64,000 nt of DNA from assembly GCA_023053575.1 (NCBI GenBank), contig JAKZAP010000016.1:20974030-21038029 (forward strand), written 5' to 3'. The translations under genes and the position numbers were made by a program. Every line of letters begins with the position of its first letter. The first letter of the stretch is position 1. This document shows, piece after piece, positions 19,175 to 30,450 of the stretch. The notes beneath the pieces were generated by a model, which worked only from the letters and a program-made list of their open reading frames with translations, was not told the DNA's origin and made no database searches. Origin of the DNA: Branchinecta lynchi. Taxonomy: Eukaryota > Arthropoda > Branchiopoda > Anostraca > Branchinectidae.

Positions 19175-20030
19175 ACGATGTCAGGTTTTATCCAGCAAAG
19201 CGAGAACTTTGCTAGTGCGCCGGACAGGACAAAAATAGTGAAGGTCTGAGGCAGGGTTCAAACTCGCGGAGGTTCGAGTGAGTGAAGTGGATATTGACAG
19301 AGAGTTTTGATGTTTCTAGACTTGTGAAAGAACAGCGATGCGGGTTCAGAATGTATCCAGGCCCTTCTCGTAGTTTGAGAGGATGTAAGTGAACATTCGT
19401 TCGGCCAACTTCGATGTGATTATGTGAAGTCTCGGGGGGGGGGGCCTCAGGTAGCTATATTTCGGGTCAAACACGGGCAGAATTGAGAACGAGAGCGACT
19501 GCGTTTGAGAGAAAGACGATGGATTTTTGTTTTCTGTTGTTTTTTTTTCAAACGCAGTTATTAGAAAACGTCACAAACTACGGGGGGGGGGGCAGTCTTT
19601 TATACATGCTGTTGTGAATACATCTTTTTACTATTCCAAGAACTTTGTCCAAAGGTAGAAAATGCGAGATGCCGGTCTTGGAAAAGTAAAGGGCGATTCT
19701 ACGCTCTGGAAATCTCCGCTAGTTTATGCGCCGACTGTTCTTGCGACTTCTGCCAACTCTAACTTCGCTTTCCAGAGCCCTTCTTGCGCTCCGCTATATT
19801 GCGCTAGCGATCTGGAGATCTGATCCACTACGGTCCTTCTTGGCAAGGGTCCTCTTCAGGCTCAAGCTGGAAAACAAACTTGTGGAAAAATCGACTACGC
19901 GAGTGGAAAATAGTTTTGGCAAGTCAGCGAGAAGTTGTAAAGGTGCAGCGGAGGCACAACGACTTTCCGTTAGTTCTTGCGCTCAGCGGATTTTCACCTT
20001 GCTTTTCAGAGAGCCAATCTAAGAGATCGC
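19175..20030. other. 3' UTR / intergenic of wdr82
   Basis: It has two poly-G runs (near 19434 and 19581). At 19830-19875, on the minus strand, lies a broken hammerhead repeat: core CTGAAGA and stem II are present, but GAAA has decayed to GTAG. The frames of about 100 codons at 19726-20188 have no family resemblance. Confidence 0.4.
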
Positions 20031-20034
20031 CTAA

Positions 20035-20649
20035 AGGCGTTTTTCCGCGACACAACAGTGGGCCACACACTTCTGAGTGTTTGTCGGGGAAACAAGATTG
20101 TGTGCCCCACAGTCGAGCAACAGGTTGTGACTCTCGGAAACGCCGTTTTGTCTATTCATTGGGCGGTAATTTCAAATATCTAAAATAAAATTCATGTAAA
20201 ATCGAAGAACTCCAGGCTTTCGTCCTTACGACTCCGTGCAAAAAGGATTCTCAGTTGTGTCTACATACTTGAGAATATTTTAATTTTTTTTTTGCTTTGA
20301 CGTGATTTTGCGGCTAAATTTGAATTTCCCGCCAAAATCGAGCCACAAAATTGACAATCACCTCGGCAGCTGTTTTTCGAGTTCGAGCCACAAAAATCTT
20401 GTTGGTCGCGGAAACGCAGTTGTGGGCCACACAAAAGACCACAGAAACACTCTTTTCGAGCCACAGTCGACCCACAAACTGTTTGTTGAAGCACGGAAAA
20501 CACCTTAAATCTGTCGTTAGGTACAACAGACTGCACAAAGTTGTAACGTTGTATAAACACAGTTGTGAGCCGCACAAAACACCGCGGAAACACTCTTTTC
20601 GAACCACAGTCGACCCACAAACTGTTAGTGGGAGCACGGAAAAACGCCT
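20035..20649. mobile_element. Harbinger-like MITE with TAA duplication, copy 1
   Basis: The ends are AGGCGTTTTTCCGCG and CACGGAAAAACGCCT, flanked on both sides by TAA, the 3-bp TWA type of PIF/Harbinger elements. The sub-terminal gtgggccacacacttctgag and gtgagccgcacaaaacacc stretches and several CCACAAACTGTT blocks recur in the copies at 34083 and 40489. It is 615 bp. The overlapping ~120-codon frames on both strands come from these repeats. Confidence 0.85.
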
Positions 20650-20659
20650 TAAAGGAGAT

Positions 20660-21960
20660 GTGTCAGAAACTGAAAATCGCCGAAAAATATAACTGCCATC
20701 ACACAAAGCTCACGAGAAGGCAGGATGAACAGATGTATGGTTGTATGATCAAAATACTGATAGAGCGAGGAATCTACTAGCCCCTCCGCTCTAATCAAAA
20801 AATGACGTGCCGCCAAAAGTTTGACAACTCACTGAAGGTAGCACTGCAAACGAAAGGGATCGACGAAAGCGGACCCAATGGCCATACATTTTTGGATGAT
20901 GATAATCCCACCATAAACTAGGATCCGGGGATTTCTCACGCAGTACCCTTTATTCTCTCGACTGATCAGTTACAATACAATCAACTGTATATGCTAAGAA
21001 ATTTGAACTACTCTACGCGGTTCGATTAGATTAAGTAAAACTAGATAGTGCCTCACAAAATATCACAAAAAGGGGAAATAAATAGCCACCGCCAAATTAG
21101 AAATACTAAAAAAATGTGGGATTAATTTTAATCTTTTGTACATAAAGTTCCCTCGAATGAACATTCAGCCAATGCCGCAAATCTTATCTTTCTTGCCTAT
21201 AATTCATAGTTCGCTATAGCCTACGACAATACGGCCCGGATGTCCGGAATCGACCGAAAACATATCCGGAAAGAATCACTAACGACAACATCATTAATTC
21301 TGATCAGTTCGACTACTCAAAATTTCTTGTAGTTATTTAGAGGCGAACACCTTTTCTCTTGATTTATATTATTATTATGATTATATCATGTTGCAAAAAA
21401 ACCTTGTTCGTACAACGCGGGAGCGTATTTTGCAACAAGCTATACCCTGATCCGATTCAATAATTTTCAATACAGCTCAATTAGCGATAAAACCAATTTG
21501 GCGTCCTTGACTAACATTACAAGATGAAGGTTTAGAATACTAGGTGAAGAACTACCAATTGCTTAAAAAAATACGAACAAAGAATTTGACACTTCTTTCG
21601 ACAACGAACCACTACCTTCTAGTAATCGTAACAGCACCAAAAAACAGGAAAAGAGCAAAAAACCACGGTAAAGCACACAAAAAAGTACAAAAAATCGAAA
21701 GACTTGCAGATTACACACATAACTGTGGGTTATGATACATTGGCTTTGACTAAAGTTCAGGAAAAAATAACTGAACACAGGCCCTGGACTGCGCTTCCGA
21801 AAAAGATAAAATCCAGCGAACATCCCCTAAATCTCCAAAACGAAGGAGAATCAAGGTGCCTTCAGACTGAAAAAAAAACTCCCTTCACACCGATACGGTT
21901 GCGCCGTTGCGTCGATATAAGAAATCTATATTTTCCGGAGTCCGGAGCTGACATTTGTTT
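20660..21960. other. Intergenic, no recognised content
   Basis: This is AT-rich DNA. The frames at 21544-21967 are low-complexity and match no family I recognise. No repeats shared with the rest of the window were seen. Confidence 0.35.
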
Positions 21961-21964
21961 AACT

Positions 21965-23020
21965 TAAAGCACAGTGGGTACTAACTATGCTTTAGTGTTT
22001 TATAAAATGCTTCACAGTTGCACATTTCTGACTTCCACTAGATAGCGCTTCAAAAATAAGCCATTTTCTTGTTATCGCTTGCCATTGACTCTTCGGCGGA
22101 TCGGCGGAGACGATTTCAAAGCATGGTATTGCAAGGCGCGGAAATTTCTAGAGCCGAGTGATGAGAGTGCCATGGCTGCTAAAATAAACCGTCTCTATAG
22201 CTGGCAGATTGCTCCAGTGTTATCTGATGAAACTGTCTGTTGTTTCTAGTACCGATTTTCTGGATGCAAAGCTACAACATTGCCAAAAAGTACAAATATA
22301 ACCGACCTACTTGCATCTGTATAAGGAATTCTCAGTTAACACTGTCAATATGAATATTTGTCAACAATACAAATAATCCGAAGTATATAGTAACAACAAA
22401 TGGATAAGAAAAAAGAAACTCCGCTTATATTTGTATAAGCTAGTAAATCGGAGTATGGCAGTCAGCAAAAAACGACGTAACTATCTATTAGCGGAAATAA
22501 GTTGTCCAGGAGTCTTCTGTTTCTGGTGTAACATTGTATTCTAGGGGGTGGTAATGTGGTATCATGATTGTTTGATCCGCCTATTGGACTTTAAAGGCAC
22601 ATAAAACTTGACTACGCAACTTTCGGCCATCAAACCGACCTGGGGGGGCTTAGATAAAGATATAGGGACTTAATGCCGACAGGACCCCCCTTCAGCCCCT
22701 TGACCCTTATGCACTGTAATTATGCACTTATGCACTGTAAAATTCGCCTTTGGCCGTTTTGACTAACACATCGGGATAGTAGTCAAGAGGTCGTGCGTTC
22801 GATTCCTACTCCCGGCACTCCAACCTTACGCTTTTTTTCTACTAACTCAAAAGTCGAATTCTCAGAATACTGCCCGGAAACTGCAATGGTCGTAACGAGA
22901 ATTTTTCTGACTCTCAATATCGACTCAGGGTACATTCTTGATACGTCAGCTAGCTCCCCGAGTCAAGGTTGAGTCAAGTTTTATGTTTCTTTAAGAAACG
23001 GCAGACACGTTAGAAGAAGA
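21965..23020 (+). mobile_element. Dispersed TTAA-type repeat T, interrupted by another TTAA element
   Basis: The start TTAAAGCACAGTGGGTACTAA matches 1379 on and, inverted, 52525 back. The body, including ggaaatttctagag, gccattttcttgttatcgct and ggcagtcagcaaaaaacg, aligns with the inverted copy at 51830-52530. Alignment continues past the insertion at 22595-22990. The far terminus is not identified. Confidence 0.65.
22595..22990. mobile_element. TTAA-flanked MITE containing a tRNA-like B box, copy 1
   Basis: The ends AGGCACATAAAACTTGACT and its near-complement AGTCAAGTTTTATGTTTCT are flanked by TTAA on both sides (22591-22594, 22991-22994), the piggyBac-type target. Inside, ggtcgtgcgttcgattcc (22791-22808) looks like a pol III B box, followed by tactcccggca. 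No complete tRNA fold is visible. Confidence 0.85.
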
Positions 23021-23374
23021 AGATTTGCTTATATTAGAAGATTCGACAGTATTAAGTAGGAAGAGCGATTTTTTTTTTTCAAGTGGTTTTGGTCTTATGC
23101 ACTTTTTGAAAGTCTTTTGACTATTATTAATGATGGTTTAGTTTTATGCTGAAATATATTTTAAAGTATTACAGGGTATTAGATTTAATTGACTGTTTCT
23201 GTGTAGTAGAATAGTGATTGTGACGAAGCATGGTTGTGTGATGGTGAGGGGGTCAAGGTAAATTAATCAAGAATTGGCCATTTGCAGGTGGGGACAAAGC
23301 CAAGAATAAGAATTCTGGAGCACAGAGAAGAAATTCTGGAAGCTCCATTAAACAACACAAACAACCAGGTCCGT

Positions 23375-23545
23375 ATCCAGGAATTTATTTCGGGGGAGGG
23401 GGTTTGCCTTAGGTTTTTTTTTGCCTACGGGTCGGACAAAAAGGTACACAAAAGACATAGCTCAGAGTGAAAATCCTATAAAAATTATTATTTTTGCATC
23501 TTTCGGGGGGGGGGGGGGTCAACCCTCCCTGGATACGGCCCTGAA
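23375..23545. repeat. Short G-rich dispersed repeat
   Basis: The stretch from gtccgtatccaggaatttat (23371) through a poly-G run to tggatacggccctgaaa (23527-23543) matches 48615-48810, which has gatatccaggaatttattttgg and ctggatacggccttgg. Both have ends like ggccgtatccag in inverted orientation. Confidence 0.65.
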
Positions 23546-23819
23546 AACAACATACTCGACAGTTTCTCGATGAGAGGCTTTGGGTTTATGAAATAAACAC
23601 AATAAATTGCCTTCGATGAGAGCGATAAAAATTATAAATTCCGCAATTATATGCTTACACTAGTCTAAAGTCCATTGAAGGGGAATCGATGCAACTTAAA
23701 AGGACCTGTCGTACCTATAACATCGATGCAACCTACTTCCGTAACCGCTCTATTCATCCTTAAATTGGGAGACCAGAAATTAATATGGAATTTTATATAT
23801 TAAAGAATGTTATACATTA

Positions 23820-24462
23820 GTTGCGTTTTTGCTTGCCTTGGACCATGCCTGCGGAACGCCGCTTTGCTTATAAGGCGTTTTCACACTTCTTCGGCTTTAG
23901 CCGTTTTGCTAATAAGGTGTTTTTGCTACAACGGTCAAAGGAAAAAGACCAAAGCCAGCGGCCAACGGTCAACTGGCTCCTCTTCGCCTTTTCCTCTGGT
24001 CAACGGGCTCCTCTTCGCCTTTTCCTCTGGCCTTGGCCTGTAGGTACTAGTCAGATAGAAAATCGAATAGCTCCATTGGAAACCTGTAGTTTTTTGCATT
24101 TGAAATTGGAACTGGAAATGGCGGAAGGAATGGAAGAAGAGAAGTTTATGGAATTACCGAAGTACACAAATAAACTCTTTACTGTGAGATGTAAGCACTT
24201 TTGATTTTGTGTTCTATGTTGTACAGGAGAGCCCACAAAAGTTGGACCGTTTCAAATGTCAGACCCCTTGGAAAAAAGGGTTGAATGCAATTTTAATTTG
24301 TTTCAAACATGGCTAAAGCTTTTGCTAAAGCTACTTGGGAGTTGCTTATAAGGCGTTTTTGTGTTACAAACCCCAAGGCCAAAGTCTAAGGACAGAAAAA
24401 ACGCCTTATAAGGAAAACGGCCAACTGCTAAGGTCAAAGTCCAAGGCAAGCAAAAACGCAAC
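23820..24462. mobile_element. TA-flanked MITE with perfect 24-bp terminal inverted repeats
   Basis: The left end GTTGCGTTTTTGCTTGCCTT and on to GGAC is mirrored exactly by the right end ending gcaagcaaaaacgcaac. TA flanks both sides, as in Tc1/mariner-type MITEs. The interior has sub-terminal inverted repeats around cttataaggcgttttt and a 29-bp direct repeat (ctggctcctcttcgcctttt / cgggctcctcttcgcctttt). The terminus resembles those at 5947 and 7411. Confidence 0.88.
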
Positions 24463-24744
24463 TATTATTACCCCTTAAAGACACCTCACTGATTTTGAAA
24501 CTCGCCTTATTTCGCTATTTTCGATGCGTAGGCTAACATGTTTACGACGAATGTTTGAGCTGAGTCGTCTGAAGAATCGGCAATGTAGAATTTTTCCCAT
24601 TTTCGCTAGAAGCCAACGGGCCTGGAGAAAACTTAAACAGCTAAATCGTGGGTAATTTGTCAAATGCGGTGTCTGGTTGAAAGTATTCAACTATTTTCGA
24701 AAATTCGAGCATAATCTGTAAATAGTGCGAGGTGTGCTTTAAGG

Positions 24745-25087
24745 CAGTGGTTCCCAACCTTTTCCGTACCGCGTACCCTTAATCAAGGTTCAAAAGGTGC
24801 CGTACCCCTTTTTAGAAGAATTGCTGTTTTACTATACTTTTACCAAGATCAGAACGTCAAAATGACGGTATATATTGTCTATCAATGGTAAGGCATGTAA
24901 ATCTGAAATTGCTTACGATTTGACATCAGATTTTGAGCACAATACTGAAACGGAGCTAGGGGACTCAAAAACGACTGAAGCGAGGTATTAAGTCTATAGA
25001 CTAACATGATTTTGGGACCTTCGCGCACCGCTTACGAGGGTATCTCGTACCCCTTTGGGTACGCGTACTACCGGTTGGGAATCACTG
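24745..25087. mobile_element. hAT-type MITE (CAGTGGTTCCCAACC), copy 2
   Basis: The ends are CAGTGGTTCCCAACCTTTTC and ccggttgggaatcactg. The flanking octamers CTTTAAGG (24737-24744) and ATTTAAGG (25088-25095) match at seven of eight positions. The ends are the same as those of 13352-14217, with accgcgtaccc/gggtacgcg following the terminal repeat in both. Length 343 bp. Confidence 0.88.
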
Positions 25088-25099
25088 ATTTAAGGTATT

Positions 25100-25920
25100 A
25101 CGAAAGCGTAACAATTTGTAAGCGTCAGTCTGAAGGTACCTTTAAGGATGCATTTCGAGACGCAACGTACGTAAGCGTTCGATTCAACATTTTTGAAGGG
25201 TTGGAATTTGTCTTAGTGAACGAGTGCACTAAAGCCTGTACATCTTGGCTATTCCGGCAGGTAAGCTAAGTACACACTTCGAACCCCCCAGGAGGCTAAA
25301 ATTCTTCTTTTCTTCTGGATGGGTTCAGCTCGTTTCATATGTGGACAAGAGGGCGGAGTCGACAGGCTCCATACAGCTGGGACATGTGAAATTTCGCACA
25401 AGCCACGAGTCAATGCACTCGGTATGGTACGCATGCATGCACGGTAGAAATCGAAGGCTGTCGCCATTCGCGAATTCAAAAAGACAGATGGCACATCTGA
25501 AAAAGAAGGAAGTTCAAAGGTCCACCGAAACCCTGTCTTCGAAATACTCCTTTGGCCCTAGCTGACTGGAAACTATAAGGTTTGACGGTTGACTGGAATA
25601 CAGTCAATATAAGGTTTGACCAAAAACAAATTGCACCAGAAATGTTCTTCACACCATCTTGTAGAGAAAAAAAATGTCCAATCTCAAGTTGATAAACCTA
25701 CCGGGGTGCAAAATTCCTACTTTTTTTTTTTAGCGTTTTATGTTTATTTTAATTTTTTTCAGCCGGAATTTTCGATTTTCTCAACTGTTTACTTCATGGA
25801 AAACACACTTCTAATGTAGTTTTATGTGCTGAACTTGAATATCAAATGATTCACATTCATCACTATTAAAGAAATTAGTATTTCTGTTACATTATCCCGT
25901 TGTTCGCACTTGGGACCAAA
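25100..25920. other. Intergenic, no recognised gene
   Basis: The frames at 25006-25565 are about 100 codons at most and show no family motifs. Nothing else is supported. Confidence 0.3.
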
Positions 25921-25925
25921 TACAG

Positions 25926-27623
25926 CCCGATGAAAAATTTATCTCAAAATAGTACTATGAAGTAGTACGAAAAAGTAGCATGCAGTACTAACGATGCTAC
26001 TACATGTTTCTACTTCAAGGCTACCGTGTTACTGCATACTACTATATGCTACTATTACCAAGACTGGATGCTACTATGGCAAGACAGGATGCTACTGGCA
26101 AGAACAAATAACGAGTAAGAACAATGGTCTCTCATCCATCCACCGACTAAAAATGTTCCGACAAAAATGAGCGGAGGTGGGCCGATACAGAGCCTTCTTG
26201 GTCGCCCATGTATACTCGTTGGTCTCCGCCGTTTCACGCTTGAGTCATTTACGAAGAAAAAAACCTAGCCACTAGTGAGGCGGATGTTCTGGCCTGTTCA
26301 CACGGGAAGGAAATAGCGTTGGTTTTGTTTGGGTAGACGCTGGCATCTGATTAGTGATGCGAAAAACAACGAACTTGATGATGGTCACTCATAATCGCTT
26401 TGGTTATACCATGACCATCAATACGGAGAATGAATGAAATCCCCTGTGACATTCCATTGTATGGACAATGACAAACCGGGATTTGAAGCGCACTCACTGA
26501 AGTCATGACCCATTGAGTTTCGACATCTTTAGTTTTAACTTTGTCAGACGAGTGTAAACTAAGACTAACGTATTAAGGCTTGCGAGGATTACTGAAATTA
26601 CTGAAAAGGTAAAATAGCATGGAATAGCCAAATAATAGGCTACCAGTAGGTGAGTGTATATTTTTTTGTTTTTCTTCTTTTTTTCCCAAATGTATAATTG
26701 AATACATTTCGATTTAGTAAGTTAGGTTTTAATTCAGCAGTTAACTGAAAAACGAAAGTTCTCCTCAACCTGGTCTATCTCTTTTGTCTTTTAGTTCACT
26801 ATTTACAAATAATTCGATGTCAACGGCGTATTTTCCCATCAAATAAAAGTCTTTGGTTTTCGTACTGAGGCCTTGCCATATGGGCTCTAGTTTGTCTAGG
26901 ACCCACATAGGAGTCCTAGTTTTTTTTTGTTTTAATTCAAAATAGTTTCTGGTTAGTTTGTCACAGTAGAAGCCTATTGTAGGCTATAATGGTCCATCTG
27001 CGTAATATTTGTTCATTTCCACTCAGCCTACTAAACCTCTAAACCACTGCATTTTTTTTTAAGAATCTGCCTGTTTTCATCTGGTATTCTCAGTTGAGAG
27101 CAAATACCTCGAATGAAATTTATCTTTTCTTGTTCTGGATATTGACACATTCGTAATATCTGCTTTGCATCAAATGCCAGTTTCTGCATATTTCGATACA
27201 TTCTTAATTGCTTCTGAACTTTCTTGTCAACCCCCGAAAGCTTGTCTGAATCGATGAGCCGTCAACCGCTGTTTCCGCGTCCAGTCCAGTGTGAACGGGC
27301 TTATCACTTCTGCCTCCATTCGATTTTTCTTCCTCGGTGGTTTACTGCGTTACACCTTCTCTGAAGAGGTAACGACTTTTGATGTCCCGGGTAAGGTCCA
27401 CCTCCGCTCGTTTGCGTCGGGAGTCGACTCGACTCAGCTGGGTTGTATGACAGAGATAGGGAGACAGCAGCTCTTGCTTTTATTTGTTCTTGATACTATT
27501 ACATAAGACTGGACCAGTCTGAGACACATTAAATGATAATATTCTTTGCTATTACATAGCATTACATGCAACTTTTTCGTACTACTACCATACTACTACG
27601 CAGGCTACACATTTTTCATCGGG
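25926..27623. mobile_element. MITE with CCCGATGAAAAAT ends, copy 2, split by another element
   Basis: The left end cccgatgaaaaatttatctc and right end acatttttcatcggg form the terminal repeat. The two halves (25926-26098 and 27493-27623) align with 16921-17214: aaggctaccgtgttactgc on the left, ccagtctgagacacattaaa and ttttcgtactactacc on the right. Confidence 0.8.
26099..27492. mobile_element. Nested element with CAAGAACAAATAA ends
   Basis: The 13-bp ends CAAGAACAAATAA and TTATTTGTTCTTG match those of 18704-19095, and the right part shares acagagataggga. It lies within the MITE at 25926-27623. At 1.39 kb it is the largest member here, but no transposase frame is seen. A clean target duplication could not be identified. 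Confidence 0.75.
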
Positions 27624-29230
27624 AGACTCAGATGGATGTCTTGAATAGCTATTTAATAACTGTACTATATTCATTAATGATAATTACAAATTATTTAATT
27701 ATTCTAAATCTGGTTTACGTCGATCACTAATTTTTAAAGTCATTATTTATCCCTCGCACTGCTTCTAATTAGGCCTATTAGTAGGCAGATATAATCTGTT
27801 GTTGTCATTCAAAACAATTTAGAGAAAAGAGCCGATGGATAATTTAAAATCTCACTGTGAGTCTCGTCGTATCAACTAACTAGTTTTCAACTAGATTTTC
27901 TGCCTACATGCTCCTGAGCATTTAAAAAATAAAATAATAAAAGGTTACCGGTGGTAACTTTTTGTGGTTTGACGGTTTTTGAATGATTTTGTTTTCTACT
28001 GACGGATAAAAAGACCCAAATATCAGAAAGAGGAGTAAGGAAAGAAGAACAAGAGCTACGAGCTCATATGCCACTTGATACGAGTATGTGGTACCTAAAA
28101 AGTAGACGAGAAATCCAAATACCTCGCCATCTACAAATGAGGTTCGGACGTATAAATACGATATCTAGTTTCACTCAAGTCTGTACATTTCCGTCGCCTC
28201 GGATCACCTAGGGCAAATGATAGAAAAATAATAAAAATAATAGAAACCTTCCAAGTTTCAACCCTAAACCCCGATGGGCAAGTGCCATAAAAAACGAAGA
28301 AAATAAATGTGTACCAACTAAACAAAGATAGACAAGATAGTATATCGGTAAATCTTAGTATCTGCAATTGAAAAATTGGCCTCTACAGAATTCTTCTAAT
28401 ATACTTGTCATCGTTCATTTTTTCAGTGAACAACTGTCCCATTTCTCAAGTAGATTCGCTCAAATCTACTTGAGATGGAAGATCGTTCCATTAGTCCACC
28501 ACACTGTTTTGGAAAGACCGTCTACCAGCGGCCATAGAATTCGAATTCCTATATGATTTGCCAGACCCCACAAAGGCACGGTGAGATTTCAATTTCGGTC
28601 TTAGACTAGTATCCGAAACTGGCACCCGTCCCCATTGTGAACGGAAGAACCCAGCAAAACCTCGGGCTGTGAAAGATTTTTAGTACTGGCTTGGGCCGAG
28701 TTTTAGCTAAAATGAATGGTGATTATAAAATAAATATAATAAGAAAAAAAAAAAAAAAAAAACTAAAATAAAAGTGAATGGGCCTTTATTATGTTCTAAA
28801 GTTGCATAAATATATACATACTCTCTGTTCTTTTTACAGCCATCATAAATACCAGTTGGTAGGTGCTGGATCAGTCCGAGTCTTTTAGTCATTCTCACTT
28901 CTTCTTCTTCCCGCTCGGTTTCACGTGTAGCCACGTGCGAGCGATGAGATGCAAAATAAGCAGACGCTGCAGGGTCCTAGCAAAAAAAAAACACCGAACT
29001 AATTGGTGTACAGTGAATGCCATAATTGAAATTACTGTGACAAATTCACACTAGGATGCACTATCTCAACATATAAGAGATAACACACTATCTTTTATTG
29101 TTGCACACCAATTCTGTTATGAGCCTTTAAGTGTTCCCTCCCTGTATAACATACAACTAAACATGGTTTGCAACGCTGTTTGTAGCAAAACATAACACTT
29201 AAAAGGTTTCAGAAAACTCAGGGTCCCAGT
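27624..29230. other. Intergenic, no recognised gene
   Basis: It contains an AT-rich stretch and a 19-nt A run at 28743-28762. Short hairpin caagtagattcgctcaaatc..tacttgag lies at 28437-28470. No gene or shared repeat is supported. Confidence 0.35.
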
Positions 29231-29814
29231 CTTAACTCCTTGCATATGGTTGTGTTGACCCCCCCCCCCCCCCCCCCCTCTAGGCGATCTGCTCAATGGC
29301 AGGATGTCAGTTGGATGGTTGTGTTCCAAACGCTTATGAGGCTACCATCTTTCTCTCAGCTTGCGCTTGTGAGATACAGTTAGGATAATCAAATACTTTG
29401 AACACAAACTTACTAAACAAGCTCTCTCTTCAACCCTCTCTATATTCCTACTAGCGTTAACGCCCATGCTCTACTTCAGACGAAAGAAGATGTTAACCTT
29501 TCCTCCAACTGAGAAAACAGGATTAGGACCCAAGACAACCTGACCCCAGTGATTCAAGTTATCAACCTTACCTTAAATTGCACTTCGGAGCAATCTAAGT
29601 TATAATCCTGATGCGATGTTTTTATAAATTAAAATAACACATGCACCCACTCCTAAAATACCACCCCTGCTAGCTAGATAGCTAGATAGTTATTTGCTAA
29701 CGAAAAAAGGAAAGGCAGCCGTTTTTAGTGATGCAAATTAAGCAAAGGTGGAGATCCGATAAAAGAATCTATTTCCTAGTTTCCCTAGTCCTTTTGAGGA
29801 CGGTCTGCCGGAAG

Positions 29815-29884
29815 TGCAACCGAAATATCCGAATTTATATTTATCCCTCGCACATTATCATAGAGGGATAATTAGCTGATCAAG

Positions 29885-29916
<32 letters not shown>

Positions 29917-29940
29917 CGGTTTTCTATTTCTTTCGTAATG
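29815..29940. repeat. Half of a foldback repeat (TTATCCCTC...) with A33 run
   Basis: The stretch ggaagtgcaaccgaaatat, atttatccctcgcacat, tagagggataattagctg and gatcaag then poly-A (29884-29914) matches one arm of the foldback at 50258-50440. The sequence right of the A run, aaatcacggttttctatttc, also occurs at 51680-51700. Confidence 0.65.
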
Positions 29941-30450
29941 AATGGTCAGCTTGGCTTCAAACCTTATATTCGCCAGTATTCTCATGCTCGCCTGCTACAG
30001 GCCCACAACATACACTTTTCATACACTCAAATTTAATCTCACAACCCTGCCTCACTGTCGTGAAGATTTGTGCTTAAAGTTTGGAGGGCAGACTCTACTG
30101 AACCCAGTCCTTCGCGACATCCTGCCGCCCAACTTTACAACAGAAAGGGAGAGGCCTCAAAGACAAGCTTCCGAACCAGTCCCTACCCCTCAACCAGTGT
30201 TTTGCCGACACGTAGATACAAGAATAGTTTTGTCCCCTCCTTTGTTTCCCTATGTAACAGAAATTAGTAGGTTATTATTTTACCCCCCGTTGTCTATTTC
30301 CCCAATTTATACTGTTTGTCCTCAGTATTGCATATGTAATTCAACCACTTTCTAGTATATGTTGATAATTTTGGTTGGTTTTTAATGCATGTTTGACTCT
30401 ACCACCTGCTATTCGGCTAGTCCGTAATTGGTGTTGAAATAAAACTGAAC
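29940..30450 (+). pseudogene. LINE ORF2 C-terminal remnant (LRDILPP family), frameshifted
   Basis: One frame reads HTLKFNLTTLPHCREDLCLK and LNPVLRDILPPNFTTERERP. The reading then shifts to a second frame giving PTRRYKNSFVPSFVSLCN, a typical LINE ORF2 C-terminal ending. The 3' end is gaaataaaactgaactgaat at 30433-30452. It is the same family as 8340-8800. Confidence 0.75.

Noticed and set aside
20261..20706. Overlapping frames of 113-130 codons on both strands
   Set aside because: They fall inside the Harbinger-like MITE and repeat its CCACAAACTG blocks; frames on both strands at once signal repeat artefact.
22742..22827. Complete tRNA gene
   Set aside because: Only a B box-like block and part of an acceptor-like end are present; no D or anticodon arm could be folded.
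25006..25565. Adjacent frames with a gtaag-type donor at 25261
   Set aside because: No acceptor partner, no family motif, and part overlaps a hAT MITE end.
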